Source: Novosphingobium sp. HII-3
GTDB taxonomy: Bacteria; Pseudomonadota; Alphaproteobacteria; Sphingomonadales; Sphingomonadaceae
Direction: 5' to 3'
DNA length: 64,000 bases
NCBI RefSeq assembly: GCF_002916655.1
Contig: NZ_PPSM01000008.1
Span: 1-64,000 of the forward strand
Shown piece by piece: positions 30,785 to 39,886 of the stretch. Below the pieces are notes generated by a model, which had not been told where the DNA came from, ran no database searches, and worked only from the letters and a program-made list of their open reading frames with translations. The position numbers and the translations under genes were made by a program. How positions within the stretch are numbered: position 1 is the stretch's first letter; each line of letters begins with the position of its first letter.

Positions 30785-31515
30785 AGCATACCCCCACCGT
30801 CCACCGCCAGGGTCTGCCCGACCACATAGTCAGCCAGTGGAGAGGCAAGGTACAGCACCGCCCCGGCGATGTCCGCAGGAGTGCCGAGCCGGCGGCTGGG
30901 GATAAGCTTCAACTGCCCCTCCAGCCGCTTGCTGTCGTTCATCGTCACCTTGGTCAGCTTGGTGTTCACGAGGCCGGGTGCCACCCCGTTCACGCGGATG
31001 CCGTCGCGAATCCAGGCTTGCGCAAGCGCGCGGGTCAGACCGAGCACGCCCGCCTTGGAGGCATTGTAAGCCGGGTTGCCGTAAGTCGTCCGGAAGGCTG
31101 CCGTCGAGCTGATCAGGATCAGCGATCCCTTGCGCTCCGCAAGCTCGGAATGGAACTTGCTTGCACACGACATCAAGCTGTTGAGATTGACGTCGACGAC
31201 ATGTTCGAAAGTCTCCATCTCGAACTCGGCTCGGCCATAGACCGCAATCCCCTGGCAAAGGACCAGTACGTCGGGCCCATTCTCCAGGGACGGAGCGGCG
31301 GCAACCGCCTGGGGCCTGGAAACATCGACCTGGACATAGTCGATCCCCGAAAGGTCGCTTCCTTCCTCGCCGTCATAGTCAGCCGCGCTCGGCCGTGTTC
31401 CCCACACCGTCACAGCCGCGCCGCGATCGAGGAAAGCACGCGCAACGCCGTTGCCGATCCCGCTCGATCCTCCGACGACCAGGACGTTCTTACCGGTGAA
31501 ATCCAGGTCGTTCAC
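30781..31515 (-). CDS. Short-chain dehydrogenase/reductase
   Basis: A 244-residue SDR with VVGGSSGIGNGVARAF at the N-terminus, SSTAAFRTTYGNPAYNASKA carrying Ser and the YxxxK pair, and GVAPGLVNTKLTKV. The usual NNAG after beta-4 is replaced by LCQG (VLVLCQGIAVYG), an unusual feature that may affect the proton relay. Its start overlaps the upstream gene by 4 bases (31512-31515), and its stop overlaps the next SDR by 4 bases, so three SDR genes are translationally coupled. Confidence 0.88.
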   Translation of the reverse strand: MNDLDFTGKNVLVVGGSSGIGNGVARAFLDRGAAVTVWGTRPSAADYDGEEGSDLSGIDYVQVDVSRPQAVAAAPSLENGPDVLVLCQGIAVYGRAEFEMETFEHVVDVNLNSLMSCASKFHSELAERKGSLILISSTAAFRTTYGNPAYNASKAGVLGLTRALAQAWIRDGIRVNGVAPGLVNTKLTKVTMNDSKRLEGQLKLIPSRRLGTPADIAGAVLYLASPLADYVVGQTLAVDGGGML

Positions 31516-32330
31516 GCGTCTCTCCTATCCGCGTGCGGAATTGCAAGGGCGTCTGCGGAAGCATCCCCGAGGTTCGAGCCGCCATCACAGTCGATGATCG
31601 CGCCGGTGATGTATTTCGCGTTTTCGCTCGACAGGAACACCGCAAGATCGGCGATGTCGCGTTTCGTGCCATAATCGCGAAGGGGAATGCGCGCCTTGAG
31701 CGCCGCTGTCGCTTCTTCCGACGGCGCCAGACGGGACATTCCCTCGGTGTCGCCGATCGGACCAGGCGCGATTGCGTTGACGCGGATGCCTGCGGGCCCC
31801 CACTCCATCGCAAGCCCCTGCGTCAGATTGTTGATCCCCGCCTTGGCAGCGCCGGCATGGGCCTGGAACATCACCGGCCGCGTCGCTTGGCCGGCGGTGA
31901 TCGAGATGAGCGAGGCGCCAGGCTTGCGGATATGATCGTAACAAGCGCGCAGCACATTGAACGTGCCGAGCAGATCAATTGCGATCACCGTCTGAAAGGC
32001 GTTCGGCGACAACGCCACGGCCGGCGCCAGAAAGTTGCCGGCGGCACCGGAGATGACCACGTCGATCTCGCCATAAGCCTGCTTGACCTGCGCGAGCGCC
32101 GCCTCGACAGCGGCATAGTCTCGCACGTCCGCCTCGATCCCCATGGCGGTACCACCTGCGTCAACGATCGTCTGCGCCGCGGCGGACACACGGTCCTGCT
32201 TGCGGCTGATCAGCCCCACCTTGGCCCCGAGTTCGGCAAAACGTTGGCCGATTGCCAGATTGATGCCGCTGGACCCGCCGGCGACGAACACGACCTTGCC
32301 GGCGCAAATGCCGTCGCGAAAGATATCCAT
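31512..32330 (-). CDS. 2,4-dienoyl-CoA-reductase-like SDR
   Basis: This 272-residue SDR follows the peroxisomal DECR pattern: FVAGGSSGINLAIGQRF at the N-terminus, VISGAAGNFLAPA in place of NNAG, and ITAGQATRPVMFQAHAGAAK where the usual catalytic Tyr is not found (the family uses other residues), then NAIAPGPIGDTEGMSRL. DECR-type enzymes reduce 2,4-dienoyl-CoA with NADPH, needed for unsaturated intermediates. ATG 32330 follows AAGGGGA; a longer frame to 32369 overlaps the crotonase gene upstream. It ends in a 4-base overlap with the next SDR. Confidence 0.87.
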   Translation of the reverse strand: MDIFRDGICAGKVVFVAGGSSGINLAIGQRFAELGAKVGLISRKQDRVSAAAQTIVDAGGTAMGIEADVRDYAAVEAALAQVKQAYGEIDVVISGAAGNFLAPAVALSPNAFQTVIAIDLLGTFNVLRACYDHIRKPGASLISITAGQATRPVMFQAHAGAAKAGINNLTQGLAMEWGPAGIRVNAIAPGPIGDTEGMSRLAPSEEATAALKARIPLRDYGTKRDIADLAVFLSSENAKYITGAIIDCDGGSNLGDASADALAIPHADRRDA

Positions 32331-32341
32331 TCCGTTTCCCC

Positions 32342-33229
32342 TTAGCCGTACGCCGCTTCGTCCCACCACGGGAAGTAGTCCGGCATGTCGGACGAGACCC
32401 TGTCCGGAAACGCCGCGGAGCGCTTCTCCAGAAATGCGGTCACGCCTTCAGCGACATCCCGGCTGCGCCCACGCGACAGGATACCACGGCTGTCGACCTG
32501 GTGCGCCTGCATCGGATCGGTCATGCCCAGGCCGCGCCACATCATCTGGCGGATCAGCGCAATCGAAACAGGCGACGTGTTTTCAACGATCTCGCGCGCG
32601 ATCTCACGCGCGGCGGGCAGCAGCTCTTCGGCAGGTAGCACTGCCTTTACGAGACCACCCTGCAGCGCTTCGGCCGCCTGGAAGACCCGGCCGCTAAAGC
32701 ACCATTCCAGCGCCTGCGAGATACCGACAATCCGCGGCAGGAAGAAAGAGGAGGCAGCTTCAGGCACGATCCCGCGGCGCGAGAAGACGAAGCCGATCCG
32801 GGCGTTCTCACTCGCGAGGCGGATGTCCATGGGCAGGGTCATCGTCGCGCCGATGCCGACCGCCGGACCGTTGATCGCCGCGATCACCGGCTTCAGGCAC
32901 CGATGGATACGCAGCGTCAGCCGTCCACCACCGTCGCGTGCGCTTTCCTTCGAGTAATCCAGGCTGCCATCCGCGCGAACGGGCGAGTCCTCGATCCCGA
33001 CTGCGTCGAAAGTACCGGCACCGTCGCCCAGATCGGCTCCCGCGCAGAACGCCCGTCCCGCACCCGTCACGATCACCGCGCGAACATCGTCATCGGAATC
33101 GATGTGATCGAACGCATCGATCATCTCGTTCATCATTGTTTCGGTGAACGCGTTGAGCCTGTCCGCTCGGCTCAGAGTGATCGTGGCGATGCGATCCACC
33201 ACCTCATAGGTGATCGTCTCATAAGGCAT
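32342..33229 (-). CDS. Crotonase-family protein, non-canonical active site
   Basis: This 295-residue crotonase is paralogous to the 12177-13031 product. Both share an insertion after the oxyanion loop (GADLGDGAGTFD), no first catalytic Glu (GIGATMTLPMD), FSRRGIVPEAASSFFLPRIV and the ending RVSSDMPDYFPWW. Both canonical hydratase Glu positions are replaced, so a different crotonase reaction is likely. Extra residues near 80-100 (SLDYSKESARDGG) lengthen the lid. It lies 83 bases after the aldehyde dehydrogenase and 11 before the DECR-like gene. Confidence 0.87.
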   Translation of the reverse strand: MPYETITYEVVDRIATITLSRADRLNAFTETMMNEMIDAFDHIDSDDDVRAVIVTGAGRAFCAGADLGDGAGTFDAVGIEDSPVRADGSLDYSKESARDGGGRLTLRIHRCLKPVIAAINGPAVGIGATMTLPMDIRLASENARIGFVFSRRGIVPEAASSFFLPRIVGISQALEWCFSGRVFQAAEALQGGLVKAVLPAEELLPAAREIAREIVENTSPVSIALIRQMMWRGLGMTDPMQAHQVDSRGILSRGRSRDVAEGVTAFLEKRSAAFPDRVSSDMPDYFPWWDEAAYG

Positions 33230-33312
33230 GCGTGTTTCTCTCCCTTGGGCGCCATGAACGCGGCAGCCCGGCCCTCAGGCCGGACCCTGTGTCGGTAATC
33301 CGGCGATGAAGC

Positions 33313-34755
33313 TTAGCTTTCGGCCGAAGCTGCCACGCTCTTGCGGAAGGAGATCGTCTGCGGAAGAGTGTACTCGAGCAACCCCTCGCTGCCATTCTCG
33401 ATGCCGACGCCGGACTGCTTGTGCCCCCCGAACGGAGTCCAGGGCATGATGTATTGCGTCTCGTTGATCCAGACCGTGCCCGTCTCGAGCCGCGAGGCGA
33501 TCTCCACCGCCTTGTCGACGTCGGCTGACCAGATCGAGCCGGCCAGGCCGTACTCGGACGCGTTGGCACGGGCGACGACCTCATCCACCTCATCAAACTT
33601 CAGCAGCGGCAGGACAGGGCCGAACGCCTCCTCCTGAACCACCCGGCTGTTCTCCGGCGGGTTGTCGACGATCGTCACGGGAACGAAGTAGCCGTCTGCT
33701 TGCGGAACATCGCCACCGACAAGGAAGTTCAGGCCCGACGCACGCGCATCCTCGATCAGGTTCTTTACACGGTCGAACTGCACCTTGTTTTGAACCGGCC
33801 CCATGTCGGTGCCCTGATCGAGGCCATCTCCGACCTTCACCTTGCGCGCGTATTCGACCAGCGCATGCGCCACGGCGTCATAAACGTCCTTGTGGACATA
33901 CATGCGCTTGGTCGCGATGCAGATCTGGCCGCTGTTTCCAAACGCCGCCCAGAACAGCTTCTCCGCGACTTCCTCGACGTTTACGTCGGGCATTACAATG
34001 GCGGCATCGTTGCCGCCCAGTTCGAGAGTGAGGCGCTTGAGATTGGCGGCTGCGCTCTCCATGACGCGGCGGCCGGTGGCGGACGATCCGGTAAAGCTCA
34101 CCTTGTCGACATCGGGATGGGCCGTCAGCCATGGGCCGAGCTGGTCGCCACCGCTAACCACATTGAACACGCCTGCTGGCAGATGCTCACGCATGAGCTC
34201 CGCCAACTTCAGCATGGTAAGCGGGGTGAACGGCGAGGGCTTGATGACGATGGTATTCCCGGTCAGCAGCGCCGGCGCGATTTTCCACACACCGAGCAGC
34301 ATGGGGAAATTCCACGGCACAATGCCACCGACCACGCCGATGGGGACGTGACGAGTCTCTGACCGCCTCTCGGCGCTGTCTTCGTTGACGACGACAGGAA
34401 TCTCCTGCTGCGAAACCGTCTGGCACCAGAAGGCGGCGCCCATGATCTCCTGCGCAGCCTTGGCGACCGGACGCCCCTGCTCCAGAGTGAAGAGGCGGGC
34501 GAAATCCTGAGCATGAGCCGCGAGGACCTCGGCGAACTTTGCTACGGCTGCGCGCCGCTGTTCCAGCGGAGTGGCACGCCAGGCAGGAAAGGCTCGCCGC
34601 GCCGCAGCAACCGCCTCATCTAGAAGCACGGACGTGCAGTCGGGCGCTTGCGCGATCACCTGCCCCGTGGCGGGATTGATGACGTCGATTGCCGTCGGCG
34701 TGGTGACGCTTCGGCCGTCGATCGTGAGCGTGAAGTCGCCGTCAAAACGTGTCAT
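33313..34755 (-). CDS. Aldehyde dehydrogenase (betaine-aldehyde/ALDH1 type)
   Basis: A 480-residue NAD(P)-dependent aldehyde dehydrogenase: GIVPWNFPMLLGVWKIAPAL, FTGSSATGRRVMES, the base Glu in LTLELGGNDAAIVMPD, the catalytic Cys in GNSGQICIATKRMYVH, and the tail PFGGHKQSGVGIENG. It probably oxidises an aldehyde to a carboxylic acid, which the ligase upstream could then activate. It has its own operator-like motif 43 bases upstream, suggesting a promoter inside the cluster. Confidence 0.92.
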   Translation of the reverse strand: MTRFDGDFTLTIDGRSVTTPTAIDVINPATGQVIAQAPDCTSVLLDEAVAAARRAFPAWRATPLEQRRAAVAKFAEVLAAHAQDFARLFTLEQGRPVAKAAQEIMGAAFWCQTVSQQEIPVVVNEDSAERRSETRHVPIGVVGGIVPWNFPMLLGVWKIAPALLTGNTIVIKPSPFTPLTMLKLAELMREHLPAGVFNVVSGGDQLGPWLTAHPDVDKVSFTGSSATGRRVMESAAANLKRLTLELGGNDAAIVMPDVNVEEVAEKLFWAAFGNSGQICIATKRMYVHKDVYDAVAHALVEYARKVKVGDGLDQGTDMGPVQNKVQFDRVKNLIEDARASGLNFLVGGDVPQADGYFVPVTIVDNPPENSRVVQEEAFGPVLPLLKFDEVDEVVARANASEYGLAGSIWSADVDKAVEIASRLETGTVWINETQYIMPWTPFGGHKQSGVGIENGSEGLLEYTLPQTISFRKSVAASAES

Positions 34756-34797
34756 GGCATCCTCGCATGTTCTGTTCAGAGCCAGAGCTCCGCTCCG

Positions 34798-34816
34798 TTA
34801 ATTACTCGATTGAATG
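34798..34816 (+). promoter_or_regulatory. Putative operator, copy 5 of the 19-bp motif
   Basis: TTAATTACTCGATTGAATG fills the 68-base gap between the ligase stop (34824) and the aldehyde dehydrogenase start (34755), 43 bases from that start. Its presence between same-strand genes argues for an internal regulated promoter. Confidence 0.65.
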
Positions 34817-34823
34817 AGAGCGG

Positions 34824-36377
34824 TCAATTGACAGCGCGGCCCTTTCCCGTCCAGAAAGGCTCGCGAAGTAACCGCCTGAGAATTTTGCCGTTCGGGTTGC
34901 GCGGCAAGGCATCGGTGAGGATCACCCGCTTGGGAACCTTGTACGCTGCCAGCCGCTCGCGCGCCCACAACAATAGCGCCTTTTCGTCAACGCCTTTCGC
35001 CGTCGGTACGACAATCGCGGTAACCGCCTCCCCCCACCGCTCGTCCGGCACCCCGATGATCGCGACGTCTTCGATACCGGGATAGGAATGCAGCGTGCTC
35101 TCGACTTCCGCCGGATAGACGTTTTCGCCGCCTGTGATGATCATGTCCTTCAGCCTATCCTGCACGAACAGATAACCATCCTCGTCCAGGTAACCGGCGT
35201 CGCCAGTCCGCATCCAACCGTCGACCAGCGCCTCTCGCGTCGCATCGGGACGGTTCCAGTACCCGATCATCGTGGTAGGAGATTTGATCAGGATTTCGCC
35301 AATCGTCCGCGCCGGAACCGGCTCCAGCTCTTCGTCGACGATCCGCAGCTCGACGCCCGGAAGCGCTTTTCCGGCGGACTTCATCCTCTCGTTTCCTGCG
35401 GGACTGTGATCCTCGGGAGGCAGCGCCACGATCGTTCCGCAAGTCTCCGTCATTCCATAATTCTGGACGAACTCGCATCCGAGCACGGCCATCGCCTCGC
35501 GCAGAAGGCCCAGCGGTATCGGAGAGGCGCCATAAAGAATGTAGCGGAGGCGCGAGAAATCCGACTGTGCCGCATCGGGATGACGCAACACCGCCTGCAC
35601 CGCCGTGGGCACCAGAAAAACCCGGCTGATCCGCTCGTTCGAAACGGCGCGCAGGATCACGCCTGCATCGAACTCGGGCATGACGATCGACTTCGCGCCG
35701 TTGTAGAGCGCCACCAGCCCCCAGCCCGTGCCCGAGATATGAGCGATCGGCATGGTCAACAATGACACATCCTCCGGATCCCACCGATCCCACTCGATGT
35801 TCGCCGCCGCGGAGAGCGGGCGTAGCGGGAAGATGTTCGCGTGGCTCAGCATCGCGCCCTTAGGCCGCCCCGTCGTGCCTGACGTGTAAAGCTGGATCAC
35901 CGGCCACGCCGCCTCGACAACCGGCATCGGCCTCGATGGATCGCCGCTCTCCCGCCATTCCTGGTAGGCGGGACATTCATGCACCGCCCCTTCCGTTGAC
36001 ACGAGTTGCAGCGGCCGGCCCTGGGCCAGCCTGGTGGCGGTAGAGTGGAAGTTCGGCTCGATGAACAGCAAGCCTATGCGAGCGTCGTCAATGAGAAACT
36101 CGATTTCCGGCGCGGTCAGGCGCCAACCGATCGGCACAAGCACTACCCCGGCTTTCGCGGCCGCGAACAGCAGCTCGAAATAGCGATCGGAGTTCTTGCC
36201 GAGATACCCGATCCGCTGCCCCGGCTCCACGCCCGAAGCGAGTAGCGCTGTCGCCGCGCGGGTACTTCCGCCGTCCAGTTCTGCATACGTCGTGCAGCGC
36301 GTGCCGAACTCGAAGGCGAGCGAGGCAGGTTGCCGCTTGGCGATCCCTGCAAGCAGTTCCGACAGCGTCTCGCTCAC
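34824..36377 (-). CDS. Acyl-CoA synthetase (AMP-forming)
   Basis: This 517-residue ANL-superfamily ligase activates a carboxylic acid with ATP and CoA. The P-loop LYTSGTTGRPKGAMLSH is near residue 168, the adenylation motif reads GWMRTGDAGYLDEDGYLFV, the hinge DRLKDMIITGGENVYPAEVE, and the catalytic Lys lies in LPRNPNGKILRRLLRE. The start overlaps the upstream quinone-oxidoreductase stop by 4 bases (36374-36377). It resembles long-chain or cyclohexane-carboxylate-type ligases, but the acid cannot be predicted. Confidence 0.92.
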   Translation of the reverse strand: MSETLSELLAGIAKRQPASLAFEFGTRCTTYAELDGGSTRAATALLASGVEPGQRIGYLGKNSDRYFELLFAAAKAGVVLVPIGWRLTAPEIEFLIDDARIGLLFIEPNFHSTATRLAQGRPLQLVSTEGAVHECPAYQEWRESGDPSRPMPVVEAAWPVIQLYTSGTTGRPKGAMLSHANIFPLRPLSAAANIEWDRWDPEDVSLLTMPIAHISGTGWGLVALYNGAKSIVMPEFDAGVILRAVSNERISRVFLVPTAVQAVLRHPDAAQSDFSRLRYILYGASPIPLGLLREAMAVLGCEFVQNYGMTETCGTIVALPPEDHSPAGNERMKSAGKALPGVELRIVDEELEPVPARTIGEILIKSPTTMIGYWNRPDATREALVDGWMRTGDAGYLDEDGYLFVQDRLKDMIITGGENVYPAEVESTLHSYPGIEDVAIIGVPDERWGEAVTAIVVPTAKGVDEKALLLWARERLAAYKVPKRVILTDALPRNPNGKILRRLLREPFWTGKGRAVN

Positions 36378-37372
36378 CGACCCGCCTCTCGTTCGATCTC
36401 GACCACCAGCTTGCCTTCCACGTCACGGTTGCGCAACCTCGCGAGCGACACGGAGGCCCCGGCCGAAGTGACAGCCGTCACTCGCGCCGGGAGCAAGGCG
36501 CCGGTAGACAGCGCTTCGGCGATAGGCGCGAATGTGGGCCGGAACAGCTTATGATCGGCACGGATCGCCCCGCCCCAGTCGACGCCGACGAGACTGCTGC
36601 GCCGCAGCAGCGGGAGGTTCAGGGGAAGGCGGGGGATCTCGCCCGCAGCGAAGCCAAGAACGAGGTGCCGACCGCCAGGCGCAAGGGTGCGGAACGCCGG
36701 ATCGGAGGCGGGGCCGCCCACCGGATCGAAGACGATGTCTACAGCTCCCTTGCCGATCTGCGCCTCGACATTCTGCCGCCAGTCCTCGGCACCATTATCC
36801 AGAACAATAGCCGCCCCCTGTTCCAGTGCCGCGGCCCGTTTGGCCTCCGTTGAGGCGAGCGCGACCGAGCGCAGTCCCAACATGCGACCGAAGTCGAGCG
36901 CCGCCATACCGAGACCGCCCCCTGCACCAAGCACGAGCATTGTCTCGCCTGCCGCCGCCTTCCCCAATTGTCCAAGGCCGTACGCCACAGTGCTATAGTT
37001 CGTGACGGACGCCGCCGCCTGCGCGAATGACAAGGCGTCGGGTATCCTCACTGCCAAAGCCTCGCGGGCTATGGCATATTCTGCAAGAGCGCCGCTCGTC
37101 ACGAGGGCGGCGACGCGGTCGCCGGGCTTAAGCGTATCCACGCCCTCGCCCACCGCATCGACCCAACCGGCGACTTCGCTTCCCGGCGTGAACGGGAGCG
37201 GCGGTCGGAGCTGATACTGTCCCGCGCATATCAGCGCGTCGACGAATCCCAACCCCGCGCAGGCCACCTTGAGGCGGACCTCGCCCGCCTTGACATGCGG
37301 GGCGTCGACCCGATGCTTTACAAGCGTCGGGCGTTCCGAAAAGTCCTCACAGACCAGCGCATCCATCATCAT
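36374..37372 (-). CDS. NADPH:quinone oxidoreductase-like MDR enzyme
   Basis: This 332-residue medium-chain reductase is of the zinc-free quinone-oxidoreductase type: PFTPGSEVAGWVDAVGEGVD near residue 65, the Rossmann motif VLGAGGGLGMAALDFGRMLG and VDIVFDPVGGPA. It likely reduces an enoyl-CoA or enone. It is paralogous to the 54911-55903 product. It heads a minus-strand unit with the ligase and starts 35 bases from the shared operator at 37407. Three consecutive ATG codons occur at the start; 37372 is the first. Confidence 0.88.
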   Translation of the reverse strand: MMMDALVCEDFSERPTLVKHRVDAPHVKAGEVRLKVACAGLGFVDALICAGQYQLRPPLPFTPGSEVAGWVDAVGEGVDTLKPGDRVAALVTSGALAEYAIAREALAVRIPDALSFAQAAASVTNYSTVAYGLGQLGKAAAGETMLVLGAGGGLGMAALDFGRMLGLRSVALASTEAKRAAALEQGAAIVLDNGAEDWRQNVEAQIGKGAVDIVFDPVGGPASDPAFRTLAPGGRHLVLGFAAGEIPRLPLNLPLLRRSSLVGVDWGGAIRADHKLFRPTFAPIAEALSTGALLPARVTAVTSAGASVSLARLRNRDVEGKLVVEIEREAGR

Positions 37373-37406
37373 GCCACGTCACCGCTTAACACAGCGCCCT
37401 CTCTCT

Positions 37407-37425
37407 TTGATTGGGCGATTGATTA
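37407..37425 (+). promoter_or_regulatory. Putative operator, copy 6 of the 19-bp motif
   Basis: TTGATTGGGCGATTGATTA lies in the divergent promoter between the quinone oxidoreductase (start 37372) and the plus-strand thiolase stub (ATG 37480). It closely resembles the copy at 63167, which also precedes a thiolase. Confidence 0.7.
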
Positions 37426-37479
37426 GCCATCCTAGGGGTGATATCGCAAGCGGGTTCACAGCGGAGCCGAGAATACGGG

Positions 37480-37659
37480 ATGCCCGAAGCGTATATTGTC
37501 GCAGCGCCTCATACTGTCGGAGGGCGGCGTGCAAACCGGCTCGCGGGATGGCATCCGGCCGATCTAGGCGGTGCTCTCCTCGGCTCGATTGTCGCGCGTG
37601 CAAGGATTGATCCGGCGAAACTGAACGTGAACGGCGCGATCCGGAAGGCGCCGCGCTGA
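37480..37659 (+). pseudogene. Truncated thiolase N-terminus (leader ORF of the racemase operon)
   Basis: 59 codons beginning MPEAYIVAAPHTVGGRRANR and continuing LAGWHPADLGGALLGSIVAR, clearly the start of a thiolase like the one at 63238 (MPEAYIVAATRTAGGRKNSR). After IDPAKL the similarity stops, the frame continues for about 10 unrelated codons and ends in TGA, directly followed by the racemase ATG at 37662. No nucleophile Cys region is present. A deletion apparently removed the thiolase body and left its promoter and start in front of the racemase. It may still be translated and couple expression. Confidence 0.75.
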
Positions 37660-37661
37660 TC

Positions 37662-38714
37662 ATGGCAGGCCCGCTCTCCGGACTTCGCCTCATCGAAATG
37701 GCGGGCATCGGCCCTGGCCCATTCTGCGGGATGATGCTCGCCGACCAAGGCGCCGAGGTCATCCTCGTCCATCGCCCTGGCGGTGCGCCGGATCCGCGCG
37801 ATCCGCTGATGCGCTCGCGCAAGCTGGTCGAAGCGGATCTGAAGAAGCCCGAAGGGCGAGAACGGGTGCGCGAGTTCGTCCGCTCGGCGGACGGCCTTAT
37901 CGAAGGGTTTCGACCGGGCGTGATGGAACGGCTCGGTCTCGGCCCCGACGTTCTCCTCGCCGACAACACGCGGCTCGTCTATGGTCGCATGACGGGCTGG
38001 GGGCAGGAGGGCCCCTACGCACAGGCGGCCGGCCACGACATCAATTATATCGCGCTCGCCGGTGCGCTCCATGCGCTCGGCCGGGCCGGCGAGAAGCCCA
38101 CCCCGCCGATCAACCTCGTCGGTGATTTCGGGGGTGGCGGCATGCTGCTCGCCTTCGGCATGGTCTCGGCGCTGCTTCACGCACAGCGGACGGGCGAAGG
38201 CCAAGTCATCGATTGCGCAATGACCGATGGCGCGGCGCTGTTGATGAGCATGATCTGGGGCTTTCGCGCCACGGCCGGTTGGACAGAAGAGCGCGGCACC
38301 AACCTGCTTGATACCGGCGCGCATTTCTATGATGTCTACGAAACGGCCGACCGCAAGTTCGTCTCGATCGGCTCGATCGAGCCGCAGTTCTATGCGGAGT
38401 TGCTGCGCCTTGCCGATCTGGCCGAGGATAGCCGGTTCGCCGACCAGATGAACCCGGCAGCTTGGCCGGCCTTGAAGGAGAAGCTCACGGAGCTTTTCAA
38501 GACGCGCACACGTGATGAGTGGTGTGCGATCATGGAACATAGCGATGTCTGCTTTGCTCCCGTGCTCTCGATGTCGGAGGCCCCGAGTCACCCACATCAT
38601 GTCGCACGCAAAGCGTTCGTCGATCTCGACGGAGTGGTGCAGCCCGCGCCAGCGCCCCGATACTCGCGAAGTCCGGTCGCCACGCCGGTTCGCCCGTCTC
38701 CTCTCAAGACGTAG
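37662..38714 (+). CDS. Alpha-methylacyl-CoA racemase (CaiB/BaiF superfamily)
   Basis: This 350-residue protein follows the alpha-methylacyl-CoA racemase pattern closely: LSGLRLIEMAGIGPGPFCGM, RMTGWGQEGPYAQAAGHDIN with the catalytic His, and INLVGDFGGGGMLLAFGMVS with the catalytic Asp. The enzyme interconverts 2R- and 2S-methylacyl-CoA so that methyl-branched chains can enter beta-oxidation, as with bile-acid, pristane or terpenoid side chains. The single-domain length matches the family. It starts 2 bases after the thiolase-stub stop. Downstream are an alcohol dehydrogenase, ligase and crotonase. Confidence 0.92.
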   Translation: MAGPLSGLRLIEMAGIGPGPFCGMMLADQGAEVILVHRPGGAPDPRDPLMRSRKLVEADLKKPEGRERVREFVRSADGLIEGFRPGVMERLGLGPDVLLADNTRLVYGRMTGWGQEGPYAQAAGHDINYIALAGALHALGRAGEKPTPPINLVGDFGGGGMLLAFGMVSALLHAQRTGEGQVIDCAMTDGAALLMSMIWGFRATAGWTEERGTNLLDTGAHFYDVYETADRKFVSIGSIEPQFYAELLRLADLAEDSRFADQMNPAAWPALKEKLTELFKTRTRDEWCAIMEHSDVCFAPVLSMSEAPSHPHHVARKAFVDLDGVVQPAPAPRYSRSPVATPVRPSPLKT

Positions 38715-38758
38715 ATCTTGGTAACATTGATGATTCAGAAAAAAGGGAGCGGGTGAGT

Positions 38759-39871
38759 ATGGGTATTCAGGCGAAAGCAGCGGTCGCACGCGCTCCCGGA
38801 GCCCCGTGGAACCTGGAAGTTGTCGATATAGAAGATCCACGACCGGACGAAGTGCTGGTGCGCATCGTCGGCGTCGGCCTGTGTCACACCGATCTGGTAT
38901 TCAGCGCCCATCTCCAGGTCATGAAGGCGCCGGCCATCTTCGGTCATGAAGGAGCAGGTATTGTCGAGCGGGTGGGCGAGAACGTGACCAAGGTCGCGCC
39001 GGGCGATCACGTCGTTCTAACCTTCAACAGCTGCGGACATTGTCCTACGTGCGACGAGGGGCTGCCCGGATATTGCTACTCCTTCCCGCAGCTCAACAAT
39101 AGCGGGCGGCGCATTGACGGCTCGACCGGCGTCAACGTCGCGGGCGAGCCCGCCAGCGCGCACTTCTTCGGTCAGTCGTCCTTCGGGACGCACGCACTTG
39201 CCAACCAGCGCAATGTCGTTCCGATCGACAAGGACGTGCCGCTCGAACTCATGGGGCCGCTTGGTTGCGGCATCCAGACGGGCGCGGGATCGGTCATCAA
39301 CTCGCTGGCCTGCCACGCTGGATCGTCGCTGCTGATCCTTGGCGGAGGCGCGGTCGGGCTCAGCGCCGTGCTCGGCGGGATTGTCCAGGGCTGCTCCACG
39401 ATCATCGTCGCCGAACCCAAGGAGGCGCGGCGGAACGCGGCGCTCGATCTCGGCGCGACGCACGTGATCGATCCGCTCACGACGAACCTGCAGGAGGCCG
39501 TCCGCGCGATCGTTCCAGCTGGCGTGAATTACGTTTTCGACACGTCTGGCCTGAAGCCCGTGATCGAGGAGGCGATCGGCTGCACCGCTCCCCACGCCAA
39601 GATCGGCTTCGTTGGCATCTCATCCAAGCTCGACGATGCGATCGCGCTTCCGATCAACGTGGCAATGGCCAAGGGCCTGACGGTCATGGGCATCATCGAG
39701 GGCGACGCCGATCCCGACACCTTCATCCCAAAGATGATCGCACTCTACCGCCAGGGCAAGTTTCCGTTCGACAAGCTGATCACGACATACCGGCTCGACG
39801 AAATCAATCAGGCCATTGCCGATCAGCACAGCGGCAAGTGCATCAAGCCTGTCATGCTTCCCTCTGAATAA
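38759..39871 (+). CDS. Zinc-dependent alcohol dehydrogenase (MDR family)
   Basis: This 370-residue NAD-linked enzyme resembles aryl-alcohol and class III alcohol dehydrogenases. Catalytic-zinc ligands appear in VGLCHTDLVFSAH and FGHEGAGIVERVGENV; the structural zinc loop is CGHCPTCDEGLPGYC (four Cys). The cofactor motif is LGGGAVGLSAVLGGI, followed by Glu in VAEPKEAR, favouring NAD. AGGGAG precedes ATG 38759. It likely oxidises a primary alcohol to an aldehyde upstream of the aldehyde dehydrogenases. It is the third gene of the plus-strand operon. Confidence 0.92.
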   Translation: MGIQAKAAVARAPGAPWNLEVVDIEDPRPDEVLVRIVGVGLCHTDLVFSAHLQVMKAPAIFGHEGAGIVERVGENVTKVAPGDHVVLTFNSCGHCPTCDEGLPGYCYSFPQLNNSGRRIDGSTGVNVAGEPASAHFFGQSSFGTHALANQRNVVPIDKDVPLELMGPLGCGIQTGAGSVINSLACHAGSSLLILGGGAVGLSAVLGGIVQGCSTIIVAEPKEARRNAALDLGATHVIDPLTTNLQEAVRAIVPAGVNYVFDTSGLKPVIEEAIGCTAPHAKIGFVGISSKLDDAIALPINVAMAKGLTVMGIIEGDADPDTFIPKMIALYRQGKFPFDKLITTYRLDEINQAIADQHSGKCIKPVMLPSE

Positions 39872-39886
39872 GGTTCAGCAAACGTC

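Noticed and set aside
37509-38840. A 443-codon minus-strand frame opposite the racemase
   Set aside because: The racemase on the plus strand has all family motifs; the reverse frame shows none and would also span the end of the stub.
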